From Cannabis sativa (Eukaryota > Streptophyta > Magnoliopsida > Rosales > Cannabaceae), in NCBI RefSeq assembly GCF_029168945.1, contig NC_083602.1:28197323-28261322 (forward strand): a DNA stretch of 64,000 nucleotides. Direction: 5' to 3'. Shown one piece after another: positions 11,177 through 21,277 of the stretch. The position numbers and the translations under genes were made by a program. Every line of letters begins with the position of its first letter. The stretch's first letter is position 1. Below the pieces are notes generated by a model. That model searched no databases, had not been told where the DNA came from, and saw only the letters and a program-made list of their open reading frames with translations.

Positions 11177-12304
11177 TGTAAAGTCCTTTTTTGGCAAGTT
11201 AGGTGACAAAATAATTTTTCCTTTTTATGGTAAGATTGCTATGCATTCATTTTCGAATCCTTACCTCTTTTATTCGGTTTTTAGTTGCCATTTTCCTTGT
11301 TTCGAAAGTTGCACTTTCAGCTGAACTTTCCTTTGTTGAAAACTTCTCAAAAGAGAAGGAATTCTCTTTTGGAAAGTTGTCTTTTTTAGGGAAACTTTGT
11401 TTATTGCCTTTTCCTTATTGATTTCGATTGTATCTTGATACAATCAGAATATCTAATCTGTTTTTGGCAGGAATCAAGCTTTGAAAGAAGATCGGACCCG
11501 ATTTTAGTAAGTTTCCCGTTTCTGGGCAGATCTGCTGCGTCAGCATTCGAATCTGATGTAGCAGATCGTGTTTCTTTTGGAAAGTTTCTGTACAGCTGCT
11601 AATTCGAACTTATGGTTGCCTCTTCGGTTTCTATGATCTATAAATAGAGCCTAGAGAGCAACCATTCGAATTACCTCTTCCATTATTCATTTTTTACATT
11701 TATCTTTTGAGAGAAGAGAGTGTTTCTTTGTTTTGTGAGAGCCTAGTTGTTCATCTAGGTTCTAGTTGTTCTATTTCTGTTCTTACTCTATCCTAGAGGT
11801 TGTGAAGAACTACTTGACTGAACAAGAGATTGGTCTTCGGGAGAAGACTTGATAAAGCCTTACTTCGGGAGGAAGTAAGCACTTGGTCTTCGGGAGAAGA
11901 CTTGTTGAAGCCTTACTTCGGGAGGAAGTAAGCACTCACACTTCAAAGACGAAGGGAGTTCGGGCTTGAAGGTGTTTCAAGAAGTCAGATTCATAAAGTG
12001 GATTACAAAGGATTGCGGCAATACTTTAGAGGGAGTCTAAACTTGTTTAAGTCAATTGTCTTTGTAATTTTGATACTTTATTAATTGATTTCATTCTCTG
12101 GGCGTCGCCCCGTGGACTAGGAGTGTTCGGGAGAACACTGATACCACGTACAAATCTCTTGTGTCAAGTTATTTATTTTTCTGCAAATATTTTATATTAC
12201 ACTGTTCGGTTCTTTGTAGCAGAATTACTTTCTGCTGCTGCAAACTCTTACAGTTTTTATATTTTCTTATATACAACTGACATTTGCAAAAACACAATTT
12301 TTCA
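11177..12304 (+). repeat. Sirevirus 3' LTR
   Basis: An 1128 bp copy of 2063-3191. By-eye differences are mostly transitions, plus a small cluster of changes near 12195-12215 and an extra C near 12108. TATA box at 11639-11647. Ends CA at 12303-12304, followed by the target duplication AGTTC. Confidence 0.93.
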
Positions 12305-13470
12305 AGTTCAGAAAAATAATAAATAATCACATATGTTATATAAATACTAAATCTAACATAGTTTAATTTCCAAGGTTTCCAACATAATGAAATACAGTGT
12401 CCCGATAGGCGAGAGTCAAAGATAACATTAGTTGAATAGAGTAGTCAGCTCATCTAAAATAAAACCATTTTAGCAACCTTTTATTCGATCAAAATGAGAA
12501 TCCAACGTTGTCCCGGTAGGCGAGAGTCAAGGTTATTCTCATTTTATGAGCTTCCACCATTGTTTAATGTTTTATGAGTTTATCTCTAAGTAGTCACTGT
12601 AGGGGAGAGTCTAATAGAGACGAAAACTCACAAAACACTTATCAAATGAGATCTTACAGTGTTAAAGGTTTTCAACGAATAACCATCCATAGGGGGACGA
12701 CGTCTAGCGTCTCGAGGTTATATTGAAAAAATTTAACTATTGTAAGACCAACAATGGAGATCGAATATCATTTGATTGAAGCTCATTATTTTAAAAAAAT
12801 ATGTATTTTATTTAATCATCAGTTCCATATTTTAATAATGAAAAATTACAAATTAAAGTTGGTTTAAATAAAAAATCAACTTTAATTAAATTTCAATTAT
12901 TATTTAATTCAAAAAATAAATTCGAAAATAATGGAACAAATTTGAAAATATCTTGTTTAAGTTGTTTAGAAGAATCTAAAAAATCAACTTAAATATCTTT
13001 CAAATTAGATTTAATCAAATATAAAATTAAGTTATAACCACTTAATTTGAAAATATTTCATCTTAATAACCAATTCCTAAAATTCCTCAACTTAATTTTG
13101 AAATTTGAAATTCAAAAGATATTCAGATTTAAGTTGATTAGTTAGAAATAACTAAATTTCAACTTAAATAGGAATATTTAATGAAAAATTTAAATTAAGC
13201 TTCAGAAAGAATCTAGTTGGTTATAATTCTATATTTAATTAAATACAAGAAAATACATATAGTTTAGCTTAGAATATAATTCTTTAAACTATGTTTTTCT
13301 TAAATTAATTCCATGATAAATGAAATTAATTATGTTGCTAATCAATTTTATTAAGTTAAACTAATTTAATTAACCTAGTACAGTTATCCAAATCAGGCAA
13401 ATGGGCCTTCACAATTGGGGTAGTTCATGTGAGGGGGGCTGGGTTCAATATGTCGTACCCACTACTATGG
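12305..13470 (-). other. AT-rich leader of the old copia element
   Basis: No gene seen. On the plus strand a word of the form GTCCCGRTAGGCGAGAGTCAA occurs at about 12400 and 12511, with related GAGAGTCTAATAGAGACG near 12604 and GGGGGACGACGTCTAGCGTCTC near 12692, spaced roughly 90-110 bp in otherwise AT-rich DNA. This looks like an internal short repeat of the element. Its role is unknown. Confidence 0.5.
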
Positions 13471-16015
13471 CTCCCAACTCTCACACAAGGCCCAAAAGAG
13501 AGGAATTTAACCTTAAAATGAACAACTGTTATTAATTGAATAGGCTTAAAAACTAAATGGGCCTAAATAAAATCTATCAAAAAATTATGATATTTTATTT
13601 AGCAACAACAACCTATATGCATCTATAACAAAATTAAACATATAGGCTCACACAGGCACACATTTGGATGGATCATATCATGTTGCTAGGTCATACACAG
13701 ATGAAAGAAGATTGTAAAATTTACCTGTTACAAATTATTTACTTGACCTATCGTCAATTGAACCATGGGTTAAAATCAGATCATTGGATCTGTCAACAAG
13801 TTAACCGTGGCAATTTAGATCAAGCAATAATAGGTTTTATAAAACTTACAAACAAGCTAAAAGACATACTCCTGCAACAAGATGAATTGGATAGTTGGAT
13901 GTAGGATTTATTTAATTTTAAATAATTATTTTCGAAAATATTTAAATAATAAAAAATATTTCGGTTTTTAAAAAATAAAATAATAATAATAAAAAATTTA
14001 AAATTAAACCTACAATTTTTGAAAAATTAGGTTTCAACTAACCTAAATATCATTTCAAAAATAATTTCTAACTACCTTTTAAATTTTTAAAGTTATTTTA
14101 TAAATTAAATGTAAAATAAAAAAATTAAATATTTTTCAGATTTAATAATTTAATTATAAATAAAATAATAAAATTTAAAAATATAGCAAAATATCTTACT
14201 TCTATTTAAAATTACATGATTATAGTAATCTTATTTTAAATTTAAATAAGGTCAAATAATTTAAAAAAATTTAATTTAAAAAATATTTAATATCTGACCT
14301 TTAAATTTAAAAGATGAGATAAAATAATTAAATTTAAAAATAAGATATAAAATCAAGCAAGAAAGATAGATTTTAAATTTAAAAATAAGATATAAAATCA
14401 AGCAAAAAAGATAGATTTTTACTTGTTTTCAAATTCAAATTACACTAATATCTAAAATTAAATTTAAAAAATTCAAATTAATTTATTTCTCATATTAGAT
14501 TTGAAAATTGAAAAGTAAAAATCAAAATACAAAACAACACAAAAAATCAGAAGTTAATTCTATGAAATAGCATGAAAAATTGAAGAAAAACGAAAAAATT
14601 GCAAGTGGTACGGACAGTATGCACATACTGTCCACACGCACAAGCAGCCAGGCGTGACCGACATCCCTCGGCGCAGGAGGCTGCATGCAGCCTCATCTGC
14701 GCGCGCATGGGACGATTTCAGACAGCCAATCTTGTCTGACCAAGGTAGCTCGGTCGAGCTGGATGTCTGCGCGCGTGTGGTCGAGGGTATCACCCTCATC
14801 CGCACGCGTGAAGGGTTGCACGACCCTGATATTTTTCCAATCTTCAAAAAATCATAACTAATTCAAATTAAATCAAAATTGGGTTCTGTAAAAAAGTAAA
14901 TTGCTTAATTTTTTCCATACTATCCAATAAAAATAATTCTAGAAACAGATATTCAATTATTTTTCACGAAAATTTACAAACATCAATCAATCATCATACA
15001 ACACACAAAACAACATGATACCATCCAAAACACATACAAATCGTTTTAAGTCCAAATTTCTTGCAAGAAAATCAATTACCATGGGTCTGAGGCCAGTTGT
15101 AGGGAATTATTTTACCAGGATCTTAGATCTACTCACAAGTATGTTGATTAACACCCTAAATATGAACTTCTAAAACGATTATGAAATAAACACATATAAA
15201 GTATGAGAAACCTTACATTGGGTGCAGCGGAATATTATGTCTCCTTCCGTTCAGATCTCTAACCCTTGTATCCTTTCTGTCGCAGAGTATTATCAAGATC
15301 TGAACCTGGATCTCTTTCTCTCCTTCTTTAGTGCTGAAACCCCTTCTTGTTGAATGTCTTTCTTCACGTTCTTCCTCACTATGATTGAGGTATCACTTGC
15401 TGTGTGTGGGCACTACTCTATAACTAAGAGGTTCGAAATTCAAGAGAGAAGAAGAGAGTATAGGTGGCGGCTAGGTTAGAGAGAGAAGGCTCAGGTTTTC
15501 TCTGAAGGAAATCAGATGTGAAAGTGTAAATTTCCTAAAGCCTTCACTATCTATTTATAACATTCCACTAGGGTTAGGTTTGAATTATTTGGCATTAAAA
15601 TAATGAAAATATCAGATGATAAACCCTATAAAAGTGGCCGGCCATGGCTATGTGGATTTGGGCCTCAGTTTTTGCAATTTTACAGTTTTATCATTTCTGC
15701 ATCTCATTTTCTCAAAAACGCCAATTTTCAAATTCAACCATTTAAATGTCAATTCTAACTATTTAATAACTATATTTAATTATTAAATAATATTTTCATT
15801 TATCATATTTATTAATTGAACCATACAAAGTATCATAATTAACAAATATGCCCTAAAAACTCTTTCTTTACAATTTCGCCCTTACTTAGTGAAAAATTCA
15901 CAAATAGACATAGTGTAATTTGAGAATTATAATTGATTAATCAAAACCAATTATATGAGTCTTACAAGTAATATTATCTCAACTAGTGGGGGGACCATGG
16001 GTCTATATAACCGAG
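13471..16015 (-). repeat. Leader/LTR tandem duplication, copy A
   Basis: Copy A of a 2545 bp tandem repeat. Read on the minus strand it comprises a partial LTR (16017 down to about 15098), a primer-site relic (rc of CCATGGGTCTGAGGCCA) and AT-rich leader. A GC-rich island (14606-14830) with a perfect hairpin lies inside. No coding sequence is convincing; the short frames at 14560-14857 come from the GC island. Confidence 0.8.
14612..14633 (-). other. Perfect 10 bp hairpin in GC-rich island (copy A)
   Basis: GGACAGTATG-CA-CATACTGTCC is a perfect inverted repeat with a two-base loop. The equivalent site in copy B (17123-17148) keeps the stem with a different loop. Confidence 0.7.
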
Positions 16016-16017
16016 CT
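15098..16017 (-). repeat. Truncated LTR inside copy A
   Basis: Matches about 920 bp of the LTR at 17513-19408, from its primer-site end (TTGTAGGGAATTATTTTACC) to CGAGCTTCCAA, where it joins directly to the start of copy B. The remaining ~960 bp of the LTR is missing. Confidence 0.8.
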
Positions 16018-18445
16018 TCCAACTCTCACACAAGGCCCAAAAGAGAGGAATTTAACCTTAAAATGAACAACTGTTATTAATTGAATAGGCCCAAAAACTA
16101 AATGGGCCTAAATAAAATCTATCAAGAACTATGATATTTTATTTAGCAACAACAACCTATATGCATCTATAATGAAATTAAACACATAGGCTCACACAGG
16201 CACACTTTGGATGTGTCCTATCATGTTGCTAGGTCATACACAGATGAAAGAAGATTGTAAATATACCTGTTACAAATTATTTACTTGACCAAGGGAGCCA
16301 TCAGATCATTAGATCTCGCAAAAAGTTAACCATGGCTATTTACAATCAAGCAATAATAGGTTTTGAAAACTTACAAACAAGCTAAAACACATACTCCTGC
16401 AACAAGGTTAGCTGGATAGTTGGATGTAGGATTTATTTAATTTTAAATAAATAATTTCGAAAAATATAATTAATTAAATAAATAAAAAATTTATTTTCTA
16501 AAATTAAAAAAAATTTTAAAAAAATTTCGAAATTTTAAAATAAGTATTTAAAATTAAACCTACAATTTTGAAAAATTAGGTTTCAACCAACCTAAATATC
16601 ATTTCAAAATTTTGCTAACTACTTTCAAAAATTTAATGTTATTTTATAAATAAAATTAAATAAAAAATTAAAAAAGATAAATGAATATCTTTTTCAGATT
16701 TTAAATGTAATTTAAATAAATAAAATAACAAAATTTAAAAGTTAGCAAAATATCTTACATCTATTTAAAATTACATGATTATAGTTATCTTATTTTAAAT
16801 TTAAATAAGGTCAAATTATTAAAAAAAAATGAAATTTAAAAAATTTAAATCTGACCTTAAATTTAAAAATAAGATAAGATATAATCAAATTTAAAAATAA
16901 GATAGATAATTAAGCAAAAAAGATAGATATTTACTATTTTTTAAATTCAAATTACACTAATATCATGAATTAAATTTAAAAAATATTAATTAATTTAATT
17001 ATGATAATTAGAATTGAATTAGGAATAGTATGTATAAATACAGAACTACACAAAAAATCGGAAGTTAATTCCATGAAAAATCATGAAAAATCGAAGAAAA
17101 ACGAAAAAAATGCGAGCTGTACGGACAGTATGCTGAGCATACATGTCCGCGCGCATGGGGGGGGTGTTTGGGCGTGAAAACTCGGCGCAGGGGGAGGTTG
17201 CATGATTTCCGCGCGCGCGCGAGGTGCAGCGACACCACCCCGATATTTTTCGAAACTTCAAAAAATCATAACTAATTCAAATTAAATCGAAATTGAGTTC
17301 TGTAAAAAAATAACTTGCTTAATTTTTTCCATACTATCCAATAAAAATAATTCCAGAAATAGATATTCAATTATTTTTCACGAAAATTCACAAACATCAA
17401 TCAATCATCAAATAACACTCAATACAACATGATATCATCCAAAACATCAAACAATCGTTTTAAAGTCCAAATTTCTTGCAAGCAAATCAATTACCATGGC
17501 TCTGAGGCCAGTTGTTGGAAATTATTTTACCAGGATCTTAGATCTACTCACAAGTATGTTGATTAACACCCTAAATATGAACTTTCTAAAACGATGAAAT
17601 AAACACATATAAAGTTTAGTAAACCTTACATTGGTTGCAGCGGAATAATATGACTCTTTCCGTTCAGATATCTAGCCCTTGATTCCTTTCTGTAGCAGAG
17701 CATTATCAATATCTGAACCTGGATCTCTTTCTCTGATTCTTTAGTGCTGAAACTCCTTCTTGCTGAAAGTCTTTATTCACGATCTTCCTCACTATGATTG
17801 AGGTATCACTTGTTGTGTGTGGGCACTACTCTAACACTAAGTAATTTTCGAAATTGAAGAGGAAGAAGAAAGAGAAGGGTCGGCCAAAGATAGGGAGAGA
17901 GAAAGGCTCAATTTTTTTCTGAATGAAAAGTCAGAAGGAAAAAGTGTAATTTTCCTGAAACCTTCACTATCTATTTATAGCATTTCCACTAGGGTTAGGT
18001 TTGAATTATTTGGCATTAAAATAATGAAAATATCAGAGGAAAAACCCTACAAAAGTGGCCGGCCATGCCATGTGGATTTGGGCCTCACTTTTTGTAATTT
18101 TGCAGTTTTATCTTTTCTGCTTCTAATTTTCTCAAAAACGCCAATTTTCTAATTCAACCATTTAAATGCCAATTCTAACTATTTAATAACTATAAATAAT
18201 TATTAAATAATATTATCATTTATCATATTTATTAATTGAACCATACAAAGTATCATAATTAACAAATATGCCCCTAAAACTCTTTCTTTACAATTTCGCC
18301 CTTACTTAGTGAAAAATTCACAAATACACATAGTCTAAATTGAGAATTATAATTGATTAATCAAAACCAATTACATGAGTCTTACAAGTAATATTATCTC
18401 AACTAGTGCGGGAACCATGGGTCTATATAACCGAGCTTCCAATAA
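16016..18445 (-). repeat. Leader/LTR tandem duplication, copy B
   Basis: Second copy, starting at CTTCCAACTCTCACACAAGG (compare CTCCCAACTCTCACACAAGG at 13471). It runs through the leader, its own GC-rich island (17115-17240) and into the complete LTR. By eye the copies are roughly 90% alike, with several small indels. The junction shares about ten bases of microhomology. Confidence 0.8.
17494..17510 (-). other. Primer binding site with two variant bases
   Basis: On the minus strand TGGCCTCAGAGCCATGG follows the LTR end after two bases. The initiator tRNA-Met complement is TGGTATCAGAGCCATGG, so two adjacent positions differ (TA to CC). The same CC is present in the copy A relic at 15079-15095. 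Confidence 0.75.
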
Positions 18446-19408
18446 GCAGATCAAGAATTTATAACCTAAATTCACTAATTTATTAATTCTTCGTTGAATC
18501 CACGCATAGAACTTAGAATTGCACTCTCAGTATATAGAATGCTCTATATGTTCCACCATATAGACACATCATTAGTTATCCATTGTTATAATCCTAATTT
18601 GATCAATGATCCTCTATATGAATGATCTACACTGTAAAGGGATTAGATTGCCGTTACATCCTACAATGTATTTAATCCTTAAAACACTTAACCCCGTATA
18701 AATGATATTTCAGCTTATGTGAAATGAGATCTCCACCATTTATTTTCGTTTGGTCAAGCTCGAAGGAGATCATCCTTTACTTACTATTCTCCAGATAGAA
18801 GCTATAGATTCCATGTTTATGTTAGCGCTCCCACTCAATTGCACTACCGTGTTCCCAAAATGTACGTATCACCCTGACCCAAAAGTAGGCTTAACTAACA
18901 AATCAATGAACACGGATAGCCTCTTGAGATTGAGCCTAATCATAACAGGATTAAGATCATTTGATCTAGGATCAACTAGGCGATATTAACTTGAATAGAT
19001 ATTACGGTAAGTTTAATAAATCTAAGTCAAAGTTCAATATCGGTCCCTTCCGATACATACTCCATGCATCCAACCTGAGCTTTACTTTAACCAATGCTCT
19101 GGAAAGAACATAGCATTTCTCCAAATGCAAGTAAACTCTGTTGTAGGTTATCATATCAGTACAAACCTGTGTCTGATAAATCTAGGAAACTTTATTCACA
19201 TAGTCATGTTTACTTTCCAATGTGTTGACACCACAATAAACAGGATCAAGTATGTGAAAAGGGTTTCAGATGAATTCATACATTATGTACATATAATCAT
19301 GAAATAAATCATGTGAACCATGCAACATTAAATGTTATTTCTGATCTATATTAATAAGTGAATCTGATTATATTAAAATGAGTTTTATTTAGGGCATAAA
19401 ACCCAACA
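17513..19408 (-). repeat. 5' LTR of the old copia element (1.9 kb family)
   Basis: An 1896 bp LTR. On the minus strand it begins TGTTGGGTTTTATGCCCTAA and ends TTTCCAACA. The same family recurs as a split solo LTR at 42395-56006 and a diverged fragment at 37608-39250, each recognised by shared blocks such as the GCAGCGGAATA and GGAAGRGACCGATATT words. Short open frames in it (for example 18750-18989) are not conserved between copies. Confidence 0.87.
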
Positions 19409-19410
19409 GA

Positions 19411-20348
19411 AGATCCCTCCGAAGGTAATTGAACTATGGAGAGCTTTGTCCAATTTTTTAACAACTCGGCTGCAACTCATTCAAAGACATGTTAAGATTT
19501 CTTCCTCATGCCCCAGATGTACCTGAGAGGCTGAGTCAATTGCTCATTGTCTTGTTTCTTGCAAGTTTGACATTGCCTGTTGGCATGTTGCAGGTTTGTA
19601 TGGTGGGAGCATTGGTGATTCTTTCTTTGGTGATTGGTTTTAAAACTAGTTTCAACGTTGGAGCAAGAAGGACAAACAAGTGGGGGCCATGTTCTGTTGG
19701 GCAATTTGTCAAGATAGAAATAACAAAGTTTGGAATGGGATAAATAAATCGGTCTAGAATGTTGTTGCCTTTGCAAAATGTGATCTTGAACAATGGTTGT
19801 TTGCTCAAGAAAATACTTTTTCACCCTCTCCTTTCTCAGTTCAGGTAGGGGAAGGGGATAAGCAATGGTGTACTCCAACAATGGATAATTGCAAGATCAA
19901 TATGGATGCAGTAACATTTGCGGATAAAAATAGATTTGGGTATGGTTGGGTGCTTCGTGACGCAAGAGGCTATGTCCTACAGACACGGACTGGTTCTTCG
20001 CTTGGTTGTGTCGACCCAGGTCTTGCCAAGGCTCTATGAGTAAAGGAGGTTCTTAGCTGGATAAAGAAGTCGAATGTCTCCAGTGTTACCGTTGAAATGG
20101 ATAGGCTTATCACTGTTCAAGCTTTTTGAAGCTGAGTGACCACGGTCTCTCCGTTTGGCAGTTGCATTAAGGAGTGCAAGAAGCAATTTTTTGGTTTGAA
20201 CAATGTTAGTTTACGTTTTGTTAAATCATTCATTAATCGTGTTGCTCATGATTTAGCTCGAGTCTTATGGTTATATGCTGATCGTAGTTACTCGGCTACC
20301 TTTATTCTGAGTAATATTTTTGATGTAATTGCTCAAGAGTTGATTTAA
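19411..20348 (+). pseudogene. LINE (L1-type) ORF2 C-terminal remnant: zinc finger and RNase H
   Basis: Conceptual translation from 19411 gives a zf-RVT-like stretch (LWRALSNFL, RHVKISSSCPRC, AHCLVSC), then RNRNNKVWN-like sequence (DRNNKVWNGINKS), then an RNase H-like domain of the reverse-transcriptase-associated type (KINMDAVTFADKNRFGYGWV; DARGYVLQTRT; VAHDLARVLW). It ends at TAA 20346-20348 followed by AATAAAG. At least two stops (after CPRCT and after DPGLAKAL) and shifts break it. The copia LTR at 17513-19408 cut it on the left. Confidence 0.8.
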
Positions 20349-21277
20349 TAAAGTTACATTTTTATTCAAAATATATATATCTTACTATTATAAAAGAGAT
20401 ATAATAGTGTGATAGTTTGTTGCCACTTTTACCTTTTATAATAGTGTAGAATTACATTGATATTACATTGATCATAAAGCTAATTTATTTGTTTGAAAAG
20501 TCAATTTATTAAAATCTTCTACCACATTTTTGTTTGTTTGTTTTGGTTTTTTTTTTTTTTTTTTTTTTTTATATATATATATGTATAAATACCCCATATT
20601 TAAATGATGTGAAAAAAGTTAGAGAGAATGTGAGGTATATATGTAGGAGATAAAATAATTTCAAAAATAGGATAAAAAAGCTTAAATAATTATTGTAGGA
20701 CAAAGTTATAATACCAAGAGAATTAGGATTAAGGAATAGGATTCTGGCAAGGTTATAATCTTTGGGTGATTCTACATTGCACCCCTTAAAAAGAATATAC
20801 TGATGCACCATTAATTTGTTTCAGCATCTAGAAAAATTTTTTAGTCTAATTTTTTTTCTTCATATTTATGTACGTTATATCTATTTAACATATCTTACAA
20901 AATTTTGAGAAATTCGGAATAATTTACAATGTAGAAAATAATGTTCAAACAACCTATTTTACACGCGTATAAAATAAATTAGTCACTCGTGCAACACACT
21001 GTTTGAACGTAGTTTTTGACGTGAAACTTTTCCGAATTTCTTAAAATTTTGAAGGATGCATTAAATTATTATAACATGATCATAAAAAAAATTTGACTAA
21101 AAAATTATTAGCATAGAATTTTCTTAAATCTTTTTATCGCTCATAAATAAAGATCATCAGTTCGCTATTTCCATCTAATAATTTCTAAGCTAGTTAGCAG
21201 TTATTTGTTATTCCTGGGTGAGTCGGTAACTGAAATTAATCGACGGGGAACGCCTTGTTGGAATCGAGTTTTGTGAG
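20349..21277. other. AT-rich spacer before the ASCH gene
   Basis: Contains a T-run with (TA)n at 20546-20581, a foldback element (20823-21114, listed separately), and the presumed promoter and 5' UTR of the ASCH gene. No clear TATA box; CATAAATAAAG near 21144 is weak. No other gene seen. Confidence 0.5.
20823..21114. mobile_element. Foldback MITE-like element, about 292 bp
   Basis: Nested inverted words: AGCATCTAGAAAAATTTTTT (20823) with GACTAAAAAATTATTAGCAT (21095-21114); CAAAATTTTGAGAAATTCGG (20898) with CCGAATTTCTTAAAATTTTG (to 21051), one mismatch; and GTTCAAAC (20943-20950) with GTTTGAAC (21001-21008). The whole can fold into one long imperfect stem. No coding capacity. Superfamily not determined, no clear target duplication. 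Confidence 0.6.

Larger units (their letters stand above)
2063..12304 (+). mobile_element. Complete Sirevirus (Ty1/copia) retrotransposon
   Basis: A full-length 10.2 kb element: 5' LTR (2063-3191), primer site TGGTATCAGAGC (3194-3205), gag-pol (3250-8130), an extra 3' gene (9296-10854), repeated AAGGGGGAGA-type polypurine tracts, and 3' LTR (11177-12304). The target duplication AGTTC is exact on both sides (2058-2062 and 12305-12309). The LTRs begin TGTAAAG, end TTTTTCA, and differ by roughly 12-18 substitutions plus a few indels by eye (about 1-2%), so insertion is recent. A long Gag with two zinc knuckles, a gene after pol, and several purine tracts before the 3' LTR are hallmarks of the Sirevirus lineage. 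Pol carries frameshifts and a stop, so this copy is not autonomous as read. Confidence 0.93.
1..19408 (-). mobile_element. Old Ty1/copia retrotransposon, 5' part, interrupted
   Basis: A minus-strand copia element enters from the left edge. Reading right to left it has a 5' LTR (17513-19408), a tRNA-iMet-like primer site (17494-17510), a very AT-rich leader with a 2.5 kb tandem duplication, then a gap made by a nested Sirevirus (2063-12304), then degraded gag, protease, integrase and the start of reverse transcriptase (2062 down to 1). The 3' LTR lies outside the window. The LTR's outer end ...CCCAACA at 19408 is followed directly by LINE coding sequence, so the copia landed in a LINE; its target duplication would be GAAGA (19409-19413), but the other copy cannot be seen. 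Assigning the leader and coding parts to one element rests on shared orientation and on the exact target duplication of the intruding Sirevirus. Confidence 0.8.

Noticed and set aside
2113..11421. Identical 64-residue frames at 2113-2307 and 11227-11421.
   Set aside because: Both lie in U3 of the two LTRs, upstream of the TATA box, and are identical only because LTRs are duplicates.
14560..14857. Two overlapping frames of 95 and 67 codons in the GC-rich island.
   Set aside because: Overlapping on opposite strands, not preserved in copy B, and explained by the local GC-rich composition.
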